Shown here: one piece after another, positions 53,617 to 62,030 of the stretch
Position numbering within the stretch: position 1 is the stretch's first letter
Layout of the letters: each line of letters opens with the position of its first letter
Assembly (NCBI GenBank): GCA_030430075.1
Contig: JAUIGN010000025.1
Coordinates: 1 to 64,000, forward strand
DNA: 64,000 bases
Source of the DNA: a bacterium
Lineage (GTDB): Bacteria; Planctomycetota; Planctomycetia; Pirellulales; Pirellulaceae
Direction: 5' to 3'
Translations under genes and position numbers: made by a program
Notes under the pieces: model-generated
The model's database searches: none
What the model was told of the DNA's origin: nothing
Seen by the model: only the letters and a program-made list of their open reading frames with translations

Positions 53617-55062
53617 CTACCTGGGCACAGGCACCCCATCACGGGGCGATTTGACCATCTGATAAAGACGCGTGCCCAGCTCGTCGAAAAATTCGAAGCC
53701 AATGCCACCGCTACAGTGGACCGTCACCTTGAGAAAACCACCTGAGGCCGCGGTTTGAGAATGAAGTTGCGTGATGGTTGCGTCGGGGTCGGTTGATTTC
53801 GGGTCGCCCGGGTCCCGGCCAAGACGCGCGTTGGCATCAACCAGCGCACCGCTGGAGAATTCCTCGATTCCCGTGGGATCCACCGAGTGATACTGCCAGT
53901 GCCGGTCGCCGCAAATCACGTGGAATCCCTGCTTGTCGAGCTCCTGCTGTTTGATCCATTCAAAGAACGCGCGTCCCTCGTGACGAAAGCCCCGGTGGTT
54001 GGTGTGATTGTCGATCTTGTAGGCGTCGTCCGGCCCGACCATCGGCGTCGGTGAGATCAGCAGCTTCCAGGTGGCGTCGCTGGCCAGCAGCGTTCGTTTT
54101 AGCCAGGCGATCTGCTCGGCTCCCCACAGCGTCTTATCGGGCCCGTCGGGCATCCTGTTCGGGCTACGATAGTCACGGCCTTCGACCAGCCAGATCTGCA
54201 GATGGCGGTTGACGCGATGGGTCCGATACGTCGTTGCCAGTGGATCCTGGGGATCAACGACCGGCACTTGTTCGCGAAAGGTCCGAATCCCCAGGTCACT
54301 CAACGGCGGACGTTTGCCCTCACAGTCGCAATCATTGAAGCGGTGGTCGTGATCGTCTTTTTCCCAATACGTGGGAACGTGACGAAAGAGCTCGACGAAC
54401 CGGGGCTGAACGAACTGCTCGTGCCACTTTCTCCGCAAGTCTTTGAGCTCGGTGGCTTCCCGGTCGTCGTGACTGTCGTAATAGACGTTGTCGCCCGTTC
54501 CGACGAAGAAGTCCGGCTTCATTTTCAGCATCGTCGCCAACGCCGGATAGCCGAGCGGTTTATCCTTACCTCGATAGGCCCCGACTCCCGTTCGCTTCCC
54601 CTTCTTCACCTTGCCGTAGTGGAACGACATATAGTTCATTCCGGTCACGACAACGAAGCTGACCTCTCGCGTGCCTTCACGTCCCTGGAGCGTGCGGAAG
54701 GAACAGGCATTCCCCTTCTTGACCGAGTCGCGATCCGCACCATACACCAGCCGGTAGTAGTATCGGGTAGCCGGCTTGAGGCGGTCCACCTTGACTTTGA
54801 TCAGGAAATCATTGTCCGGCTCGGCCCGCAGCCAATCGGTGGGACGGGCCGAGCGAAAGTCGCTGTGCTCGGATAACTCGAAGCGACCGACCCCGGCCAC
54901 TCCTGCGACGTCGCCATCTGTCAAGCTTTCCACGGACGTGAGCCGCGATTGAAGAATGACGCTCGTTTGCGTGACCTCGCCGGCCATCTCTCCTTGCGCA
55001 TGAAAGACCTGCGGCTCGGCCGTCAGAAGCAACGCCGACAACAACAAAGAAAATCCGCTCAT
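53617..55062 (-). CDS. PhoD-like alkaline phosphatase
   Basis: The 481-aa exported protein has a signal peptide (FSLLLSALLLTAEP), an N-terminal beta domain (about 20-125) and a metallophosphoesterase domain with VGTGDNVYYDS, YWEKDDHDHRFNDCD and CGDRHWQYHS supplying the expected Asp/His metal ligands. It should release phosphate from phosphodiesters or monoesters outside the cytoplasm, typically using Fe and Ca in PhoD. Confidence 0.88.
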   Translation of the reverse strand: MSGFSLLLSALLLTAEPQVFHAQGEMAGEVTQTSVILQSRLTSVESLTDGDVAGVAGVGRFELSEHSDFRSARPTDWLRAEPDNDFLIKVKVDRLKPATRYYYRLVYGADRDSVKKGNACSFRTLQGREGTREVSFVVVTGMNYMSFHYGKVKKGKRTGVGAYRGKDKPLGYPALATMLKMKPDFFVGTGDNVYYDSHDDREATELKDLRRKWHEQFVQPRFVELFRHVPTYWEKDDHDHRFNDCDCEGKRPPLSDLGIRTFREQVPVVDPQDPLATTYRTHRVNRHLQIWLVEGRDYRSPNRMPDGPDKTLWGAEQIAWLKRTLLASDATWKLLISPTPMVGPDDAYKIDNHTNHRGFRHEGRAFFEWIKQQELDKQGFHVICGDRHWQYHSVDPTGIEEFSSGALVDANARLGRDPGDPKSTDPDATITQLHSQTAASGGFLKVTVHCSGGIGFEFFDELGTRLYQMVKSPRDGVPVPR

Positions 55063-55109
55063 TGGTAGTCCTCGCGAGCAATCGTGTGGGTACGTTTGCT
55101 AGATTTTAA

Positions 55110-55148
55110 CGAGGCAGAGCCTCGAACCAATAGCGAGCCAACGCTCGC
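55110..55148. repeat. Pair of short hairpins before the esterase-sulfatase gene
   Basis: CGAGGC-AGA-GCCTCG (55110-55124) is a 6-bp-arm hairpin, followed at once by GCGAG with CTCGC (55133-55148). They look like a REP-type dispersed element in the divergent PhoD/esterase-sulfatase spacer. Only one copy was seen in this window. Confidence 0.5.
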
Positions 55149-55276
55149 GACACGTTTCCCCTTGCCTGCAGTGCGACGCGGCCCTTTCGCTGCGAAGTTG
55201 CTCTTGAATCGTCCAACCTGTACGACTCAATTGATGTGTTTGGGACTGCAAATCAAATTGACCCCCGGTGGACCGC

Positions 55277-58200
55277 ATGAATTCCTGCCTGAAGACAACC
55301 ATCACCGCCATCGCCTTGTTCGTGCCGCTTGCCTGCCAAGCCCAAGCCGTCTCCGAGTACCGCGTGCTGCCGGCCGAGTTCAATGCGGACAAGGCAAACC
55401 AGATGATGCGAGCCTACCAGCGGAAGCAAGTTCATGCTGCGCTGGACGCGCGGTTGGAGGAGTTCGAGGCGGCGTTGGAGTCTCCCGCGGCCGTCGAGGC
55501 GTATCAGCGAAAGCGGCGAGCGTACCTGGGAAGCGTGTTCGGTCCGCTGCCCCAGCGGAGTCCGTTGAACGCACAGGTTACAAGGCGAGTGCAGCGAGAC
55601 GGGTACTCGATCGAACATGTGTTGTTCGAGAGTTTGCCGGGGTTTCACGTCACCGCGAATCTCTATCGGCCGCCCGGCGATGGTCCGTTTCCGGGCGTGC
55701 TGTTGCCGTGCGGACACTCGGCCAACGGCAAGGCATACTCGAGTTACCAAAAGGCCAGCATCCTGCTCGCCCGGCATGGCTTTGTCGTGCTCTGCTTCGA
55801 TCCGCTTGGACAGGGTGAACGTCGGCAGTTGATCGGTGATACGCCGCACAAGATCAGCCGACCACGGAGCGAACACAATCCGTTGGGCGTCGCCCCGATC
55901 CTGCTCGGCCGGTCGCTGGCCGCGATGATGGTTTGGGACGGTATGCGAGCGATGGATTACCTCTGCAGCCGGTCCGAGGTTGATCCAACGCGAATCGGCT
56001 GCACGGGGAACTCCGGCGGTGGGAACCTGACCAGCTACTTGATGGCGTTCGACGAGCGGATCGTGGCTGCCGCGCCGGGTTGCTTCATTACCACGCATCG
56101 GCGCAAAAACGAGTTCCCAGGGCCGGGCGACGCCGAACAGAATCTGCACGCCCAGATTCGCGAAGGTTTCGACCATCCGGACTTTGTTTTGGCGCGAGCA
56201 CCCAAGCCGACGCTGATCCTGGCTGCCACTCATGATTATGTCCCGATCGACGGTGCATGGGACGCGTTCCGGCAGGCAAAGCGCGCGTATACCGTGCTCG
56301 GCTACCCAGAGCGGATCGAGTTGCTGGAGACGAATAACAAGCACGGGTTCAGCAAACGAATGCGCGAGGGCGCTGTGCGTTTCATGGCGCGTTGGCTCCA
56401 AGAGCGGCATGTGGAGGTTTTTGAAGATGAGGATGTGCCGATCCTCAGCGACGAGCAATTGCAGGTGACGCCGCATGGCCAGGTTCGCTGGTTGCCGGGG
56501 GCGAAGTCGGTATTCGATGTGTATGCCGAATCCGAGCAAGCCCTGGCCGCGAGACGCCCGCCCCTGAATGCGAAACTGGTCCGCCAGACAACGGGGATTC
56601 GCCCACTCGCGAAACTGCCGGAACCGCAGGTGGAAATCATCCGCAGCGAGGAAAGCAAGGCGTCCACCGAGACCACCGTCGGCGAAACAGCTGCGGACGC
56701 TTCCGCATCGCCAAGGAAGCTGGTTTTTCGCCCCGAGCCGGGGATTGTCCTGCCCGCCCTGCATTGGCCGGGTGGGGAGCGGCAGCCGATCGTGATCGCT
56801 CCGAGTGACGGGATCGCTTCCGCAGTCGAGCAGGCGCGGCGCTTGCACGCGGAGGGGCATCCGGTCCTGATTGTCGAGGTGAGGGATTCCGGCGAAACAC
56901 GCACCATCAATTGGCGCTTTCCCGGAGCGGATTCGTTCATCGGCCAGATGCTGGGACGCAGTTGGCTGGCGATGCGGGCGGAAGACCTCTTGGTCACCGC
57001 CCGCTGGCTGGCCGAATCTTCAGCCGGAAAACAGGCGGCCCTTCACGCCGTTGGCGAGACCGCGCCGGCAGCCTTGCACGCGGGATACCTGGAACCGGAT
57101 CTGATCGCAGGCGTGCAGACGACCAACGGTCTCACGTCCTGGCGGGAGTTGATGACCAGCCGCGATGCGTATACGCACATCCATCAGGCGGTCTTTGGCG
57201 CGCTGCGCTCCTATGATCTTCCCGATCTTCGCAGGCAAGGGGCGAAGACGCAGGCACGCCTGGAACGCCCGAACATTCTCCTGATCTTGTGCGACGATCT
57301 GGGCTATTCCGACCTCGGCTGCTACGGCGGCGAGATTCAGACCTCGCATCTGGACCAGCTTGCGGCGGACGGGATGCGGTTTACTCAGTTCTACAACTGT
57401 GCGGTCTGCGTCACGACCCGGTCGGCGTTGCTGACGGGCCTGTACCCGCGGCAGGCAAAGCGACCTCGACTGCGAACGGATATGGTGACGCTGGGTGAAG
57501 TGATGCGGCGCGCCGGTTATGCAACCTCGCTGACGGGGAAGTGGCATCTGGGCAGTCAGGCGCCGTTGCGGCCGATCGACCGGGGCTTTGACGAGTATTA
57601 CGGGGTGCTCGACGGTTGCTGCAACTTCTTCAATCCGGCGAAGCAAGATCCCGTCTTCTACAACGGCGGGCGATTCCGGGCATTCGCCCATAACGACCAA
57701 CGGATTACCGAGTTCCCGCCTGGCTATTACACGACCGACGCGTTCTCGGATCACGCCGTCGAGACGATTCAACGCTTTGCCAAGGGGCCCGCGCCTTTCT
57801 TCGTTCACCTCTGCTATACGGCGCCGCATTTTCCACTGCACGCGTTTGCCGAAGACATCCAGCGATACCGAGGGAAGTATTCGGACGGTTACCTCGCGAT
57901 GCGCGAGCGGCGGCATGCCCGCCAGGCCGAGTTGGGACTTTTCGCGTCGTTGCCGCAGTTGTCAGCCGCAGAAAACAAGAAAGGCGACTACCGCTACGAC
58001 TACGACGTGCCGAATTGGGGCAAGCTTGCGGCGGCCGAACGGCAACGTGAGGAAGCCCGCATGGAGACGTACGCGGCAATGGTGGAACGAATGGACCGCG
58101 GTATTGGACGCGTCCTCGCAGCACTCGATGACGCGGGCGTCGCGGATAATACGGTCGTGATGTTCCTCTCGGATAATGGCGGGTGTGCCTCATGGCCAAG

Positions 58201-58765
58201 CGGAAAAGTCGGTCAGGAAGAGGCATTCATCGAATACAATCAGGACATCCCGGTCGGCGACGGGCGCGGCTACGAGTTTGTCGGCAAGGGCTGGGGCTGG
58301 GCTCAGAACGCTCCCTTCCGTCAGTTCAAGACCTGGTGTTACGAAGGGGGAATCGCCACACCGATGATCGTCCGCTGGCCGGGGAATGTCGAGCGCGGCT
58401 CCATCACGCACCAGGTGGGCCACATTATCGACTTCATGCCGACACTGCTCGAGCTGGCGGGGAGCGACTATCCTTTTGAATTCGATGGCAAGAAACTCCT
58501 GGCGTTGGAAGGCAAGAGTTTGCTGCCCGTCCTTCGCGGTCAACGACGTGGCGGTCACGAATCGTTGAGCTGGGAATTGTTCGGAAACCGGGCAATCCGG
58601 CAAGGCGATTGGAAGCTCGTCTGGGGCGCGAGCGAGAAGCGGTGGGAGCTGTACGACTTGGAGGCCGATCGCAGTGAAACGAACAATCTGGCTCCCGTGT
58701 TTCCCGACCGCGTGGCCGCCATGGCGAGCGATTGGGAAGCGTGGCGAGAGAGGGTCGAAAAATGA
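55277..58765 (+). CDS. Esterase-sulfatase fusion protein
   Basis: The 1162-aa exported protein joins two enzymes. Residues about 25-380 form an alpha/beta-hydrolase esterase with Ser246 (CTGNSGGGNL), Asp320 (THDYVPIDG) and His356 (NKHGFSK), a full triad; about 380-655 is a second, catalytically empty hydrolase-like section ending LRSYDLPDL. Residues 665 on (RPNILLILCDDLGYSDLGC) are a complete type I sulfatase with CVTTR (Cys711-Arg715) and GKWHLGS. The usual Pro of the formylglycine motif is Thr here. There is no second signal peptide at the junction, so it is a true fusion. Start: ATG 55277 puts the signal peptide at once; GTG 55268 is possible. Confidence 0.88.
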   Translation: MNSCLKTTITAIALFVPLACQAQAVSEYRVLPAEFNADKANQMMRAYQRKQVHAALDARLEEFEAALESPAAVEAYQRKRRAYLGSVFGPLPQRSPLNAQVTRRVQRDGYSIEHVLFESLPGFHVTANLYRPPGDGPFPGVLLPCGHSANGKAYSSYQKASILLARHGFVVLCFDPLGQGERRQLIGDTPHKISRPRSEHNPLGVAPILLGRSLAAMMVWDGMRAMDYLCSRSEVDPTRIGCTGNSGGGNLTSYLMAFDERIVAAAPGCFITTHRRKNEFPGPGDAEQNLHAQIREGFDHPDFVLARAPKPTLILAATHDYVPIDGAWDAFRQAKRAYTVLGYPERIELLETNNKHGFSKRMREGAVRFMARWLQERHVEVFEDEDVPILSDEQLQVTPHGQVRWLPGAKSVFDVYAESEQALAARRPPLNAKLVRQTTGIRPLAKLPEPQVEIIRSEESKASTETTVGETAADASASPRKLVFRPEPGIVLPALHWPGGERQPIVIAPSDGIASAVEQARRLHAEGHPVLIVEVRDSGETRTINWRFPGADSFIGQMLGRSWLAMRAEDLLVTARWLAESSAGKQAALHAVGETAPAALHAGYLEPDLIAGVQTTNGLTSWRELMTSRDAYTHIHQAVFGALRSYDLPDLRRQGAKTQARLERPNILLILCDDLGYSDLGCYGGEIQTSHLDQLAADGMRFTQFYNCAVCVTTRSALLTGLYPRQAKRPRLRTDMVTLGEVMRRAGYATSLTGKWHLGSQAPLRPIDRGFDEYYGVLDGCCNFFNPAKQDPVFYNGGRFRAFAHNDQRITEFPPGYYTTDAFSDHAVETIQRFAKGPAPFFVHLCYTAPHFPLHAFAEDIQRYRGKYSDGYLAMRERRHARQAELGLFASLPQLSAAENKKGDYRYDYDVPNWGKLAAAERQREEARMETYAAMVERMDRGIGRVLAALDDAGVADNTVVMFLSDNGGCASWPSGKVGQEEAFIEYNQDIPVGDGRGYEFVGKGWGWAQNAPFRQFKTWCYEGGIATPMIVRWPGNVERGSITHQVGHIIDFMPTLLELAGSDYPFEFDGKKLLALEGKSLLPVLRGQRRGGHESLSWELFGNRAIRQGDWKLVWGASEKRWELYDLEADRSETNNLAPVFPDRVAAMASDWEAWRERVEK

Positions 58766-58857
58766 TGGCAGCCGACGTGTCGAGGCTGCCGAGAGTTGCT
58801 CCGTCGATCATGATCAACGAGGGCGATGTTCGCGAGATCTGAAAGCGAGGATTCATC

Positions 58858-60558
58858 GTGGTTCAATTTATTACCTCCCGATTGGCCGGTGACCGCCGGA
58901 AGTCCCCGCGCCGCGAGTTCCGGGGAGTGCCACAGCGGCGCAGCGTCAGGTTGCTGGTCGCTGCGGGCATCGCGGCACTCGTTGCCCTGGCAACCTGGGT
59001 GCAACCTGTGCGCGCCGAGCCAGGCGTGAAGCCCAATATCCTGATCATCATTGCCGATGACCTGGGGTTTTCAGATTTGGGGTGCTACGGGGGCGAGATC
59101 GCCACGCCCCACTTGGACCGGTTGGCGGGCGACGGACTGCGGTGCACGCAGTTCTACAACACGGGCAGATGCTGGCCGACCCGGGCCGCCGTGCTGACCG
59201 GTTTCTACCCGCACCAGGTTCGTCGCGACACGCTACCCGGTGTGCGTCCCAGCGGTGGACGGGGCGTCCGCCCGCCGTGGGCGCCGTTGCTGCCCCAGCG
59301 GCTGCAGCCGCTCGGCTATCGGTCCTATCATTCCGGCAAATGGCACTTGGACGGGATGCCGTTGGCCACCGGCTTTGATCGCTCGTACTACCTGCGCGAT
59401 CAGGGGCGGTTCTTCAATCCCCAAGTCCATTGGCAGGACGATCGTAAGCTGCCGCCGGTGCAACCGGGGACGGACTACTATGCGACGACCGCAATCGCGG
59501 ACCACGCGATCGACTGTCTCGTTGAACACGCCGACCGGCACGCGGAGCAACCATTCTTCCACTACCTGGCATTTACGGCGCCCCATTTCCCGCTCCACGC
59601 CTTGCCGGCGGATATCAAACGCAACCGGGAAGCGTACCAGGCAGGTTGGGAAGCAGTGCGGGCACGACGCTGGCAAAAACAGCAGGCGATGGGACTGTTG
59701 TCCGCAACGCTTTCGCCGGTTGAACGGGATCTGGGGCCACCGTACGCTTTCCCGGATGCGATTCGGCAACTGGGGCCGGGTGAGGTCAATCGGCCCCTGC
59801 CATGGACGGAACTGACGTCGGCACAGCGGGAGTTCCAGGCCGAGAAGATGGCGATTCACGCAGCCATGATTGATCGCGTCGACCGCGAGATCGGCCGCGT
59901 TCTCAAGCAGCTTCGTGCCATGGATGCGTTGGACAATACCCTGATCATGTTCCTCTCAGACAATGGTGCCAGTGCAGAAATCATGGTTCGCGCCGATGGG
60001 CATGACCCAACCGCTGCGGCCGGCTCGGCCAAGTCCTACCTCTGCCTCGGTCCCGGTTGGTCAACGACCTGCAACACGCCGTTTCGCAAACACAAGACAT
60101 GGGTCCACGAAGGGGGGATTGCCACGCCGCTGGTCCTTCATTGGCCGGCAGGGCTCGGAAAAGCGGGCAGGCTGGACCAGACCGTCGGACACGTGATTGA
60201 CCTGGTACCGACGATTCTCCAAGTGGCAGGGGTCGACGACCCGCCGCCGGCCGACGCCCGTGAACTCGATCCGCCGCCGTTTCCCGGCCGGAGTTTGCTG
60301 GCTGTCTGGCAGCAGGGACAGCCCGTCGCGCGAGACGACCTCTGGTGGGCGCACGAAGGTAATCGGGCCATCCGCATCGGCGATTGGAAGCTGGTCGCCG
60401 CGGGGGAAGACGGCGAGTGGGAACTGTACAACCTGAAGTCCGATCGCAGCGAAACGAACGACCTCGCCGGCCGGCATCCGCAGCGCGTCGCGGAGATGGC
60501 AAACGTCTGGCAGATGCGACATGACGAATTTCGACGTGTTGCCCTGCAAGGCCTCTAA
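58858..60558 (+). CDS. Exported sulfatase (type I)
   Basis: The 566-aa enzyme has an Arg-rich leader with a hydrophobic segment (LLVAAGIAALVALATW) and an Ala-x-Ala-type end, IIADDLGFSDLGCYGG metal block, and formylglycine motif CWPTR (Cys105-Arg109). GKWHLDG, FLSDNGAS and the C-terminal WELYNLKSDRSETNDLA are also typical. GTG 58858 has GAGG about 7 nt upstream. It follows the fusion gene by 93 bp and probably shares its mRNA, giving two sulfatases and an esterase in one unit. Confidence 0.92.
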   Translation: MVQFITSRLAGDRRKSPRREFRGVPQRRSVRLLVAAGIAALVALATWVQPVRAEPGVKPNILIIIADDLGFSDLGCYGGEIATPHLDRLAGDGLRCTQFYNTGRCWPTRAAVLTGFYPHQVRRDTLPGVRPSGGRGVRPPWAPLLPQRLQPLGYRSYHSGKWHLDGMPLATGFDRSYYLRDQGRFFNPQVHWQDDRKLPPVQPGTDYYATTAIADHAIDCLVEHADRHAEQPFFHYLAFTAPHFPLHALPADIKRNREAYQAGWEAVRARRWQKQQAMGLLSATLSPVERDLGPPYAFPDAIRQLGPGEVNRPLPWTELTSAQREFQAEKMAIHAAMIDRVDREIGRVLKQLRAMDALDNTLIMFLSDNGASAEIMVRADGHDPTAAAGSAKSYLCLGPGWSTTCNTPFRKHKTWVHEGGIATPLVLHWPAGLGKAGRLDQTVGHVIDLVPTILQVAGVDDPPPADARELDPPPFPGRSLLAVWQQGQPVARDDLWWAHEGNRAIRIGDWKLVAAGEDGEWELYNLKSDRSETNDLAGRHPQRVAEMANVWQMRHDEFRRVALQGL

Positions 60559-60610
60559 CCAAGCCGAGCTGCGGATCAAACCGGCGGCGAACCCGATCAT
60601 CCATCAGCCG

Positions 60611-60627
60611 CCGGGCGTTAGCCCCGG
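60611..60627. repeat. Short GC hairpin, possible dispersed repeat
   Basis: CCGGG and CCCGG enclose CGTTAGC in the gap after the second sulfatase. The wording resembles short palindromes often found between planctomycete genes; it could act as a terminator but has no T-run. Confidence 0.35.
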
Positions 60628-60839
60628 TTCCTTTAATCCCTGGGCAAACCGGATGCCAACGCGTTCCGACTGATGGGCGCGGCGCTGCGGGCCGTTCACC
60701 ACGAATGCCCGCGACACCGCAACTTGCACGGAATGATTATTCGTTCAGGAACAACTCGGGCTGACGAACGCAGCGACGGAAGTCGCAGCGGCAGTCGCAG
60801 TATCGGCGCGCGCATCGAGCCGTTGCGGGCTGCGCTTGG

Positions 60840-61355
60840 TCACTCGGTAGTCAGCGGATAACCGGAGCCGCGCCAGGCATAGAGGCCACCGGCGTAGCGG
60901 TACACGTTCGTGTATCCCAGTTCGCGCGCACAGACGGCCGCATTGTGGCTCCGGGCACACTTGACGAACCCGCAGTAGACCACAATCTTGCGGTCTGTTG
61001 ATTCTCCCAGCAGTTCTTCGTAGTCTTCCCGGCTCCGGCCTCCCATGACGTCATCCTGCCAGGCTTCCATGACTTCCTTCGGAAAGGCGAAGTTGACCGC
61101 GTTGCGGATATGCCCCTTGGCGAAACTCTCGTCCGCCGGCATGGCGTCGACCAGCAGGAAATCTTCGTTGTTGTCGAGCATCTGCTTGAGCTCGCCGGTG
61201 GAAATCAGTTCGTACCCGCCTTGCACCGTTTCGTTTGCCAGCTTGAGTGCCGCCTCCTCCGTGGCAACCTCCGCTTCGAATCGATTCGTGCCGCAGCCCG
61301 ACATGGTGACGAAGTAGAAGGCTACAAGTAGGCAGCAGTGGTGGGAAGCGTTCAT
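60840..61355 (-). CDS. Rhodanese-domain lipoprotein
   Basis: The 171-aa protein has a lipobox-like TMSGC (Cys21), then a rhodanese domain with LLVDAMPADESFAKGHIRNAVNF and the active loop YCGFVKCARS (Cys128). It likely sits on a membrane surface and handles sulfane sulfur or thiols. ATG 61355 overlaps the stop of the upstream MauE-like gene (ATGA), a mark of translational coupling. Confidence 0.85.
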   Translation of the reverse strand: MNASHHCCLLVAFYFVTMSGCGTNRFEAEVATEEAALKLANETVQGGYELISTGELKQMLDNNEDFLLVDAMPADESFAKGHIRNAVNFAFPKEVMEAWQDDVMGGRSREDYEELLGESTDRKIVVYCGFVKCARSHNAAVCARELGYTNVYRYAGGLYAWRGSGYPLTTE

Positions 61356-61759
61356 CGGGACTCGTGTTGGGTTGGGGCGGCGGAACTCGCGGCGGCTGGC
61401 GCCGAGCCTGTCCGTCGCCTGGCGGTCAAGAGGATGATACCGCATGCCGCCAGCAATCCAAAGTCCACCAGCAACTGCGTCCGCAGCTGGATATGCACGG
61501 CGGGGCCGAAGCACCCGCAGTCAATGTCCAGCCCCAGGAGGGTGCCGTAGGTTAACACACCGATGAACAGGACAATGAGTCCACTGGCGGCCGCCAGGCT
61601 GCCGCGCCACCCCAGCACTAACGCGATGCCGATCAACAATTCGGCGATGATCACGGTCCACGCCGCGGGCACGACCAGCGCATCAACGACCAGTCCGAAG
61701 TCGGCAAGGCGTTGGGTGAACTGATGGGGGGCGGACAGTTTCGAGACCGCTGCGACCAC
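61352..61759 (-). CDS. MauE/DoxX-like redox-associated membrane protein
   Basis: From the GTG at 61759 the protein is 135 aa with about three membrane helices and a DIDCGCFG motif (Cys81-x-Cys83), as in MauE-type proteins that help periplasmic disulfide or methylamine dehydrogenase formation. In the same frame the sequence continues upstream as a plausible first helix (HFCARLGVGGVFVVAAVSKL), without a standard start codon, so the true start may be a rare codon near 61800 or the 5' end may be damaged. It is coupled to the rhodanese gene. Confidence 0.7.
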   Translation of the reverse strand: MVAAVSKLSAPHQFTQRLADFGLVVDALVVPAAWTVIIAELLIGIALVLGWRGSLAAASGLIVLFIGVLTYGTLLGLDIDCGCFGPAVHIQLRTQLLVDFGLLAACGIILLTARRRTGSAPAAASSAAPTQHESR

Positions 61760-62030
61760 GAATACACCGCCGACGCCTAGCCGGGCGCAAAAGTGAATGA
61801 CGGTCGAGCTCAGCGCGGCGCGTCGCAGGTTGGTTCGTTGGTGAAACAGTTTAGTACCTCCAGCCTGCCGCCGTGGCGGCTGCGCCCGCTGCCGCGTCCA
61901 GGTGTGGTGGCCGAGTGATTGTGTGGTGCGCTATGCGACGAGCAAACCATCAACATCTGTTCGTCGCGACTGCGGTTCGTCAAGCGGCCGATTGGGGAGA
62001 AGCAGGTGATTCCGGCGGCACCGCGCCCGG

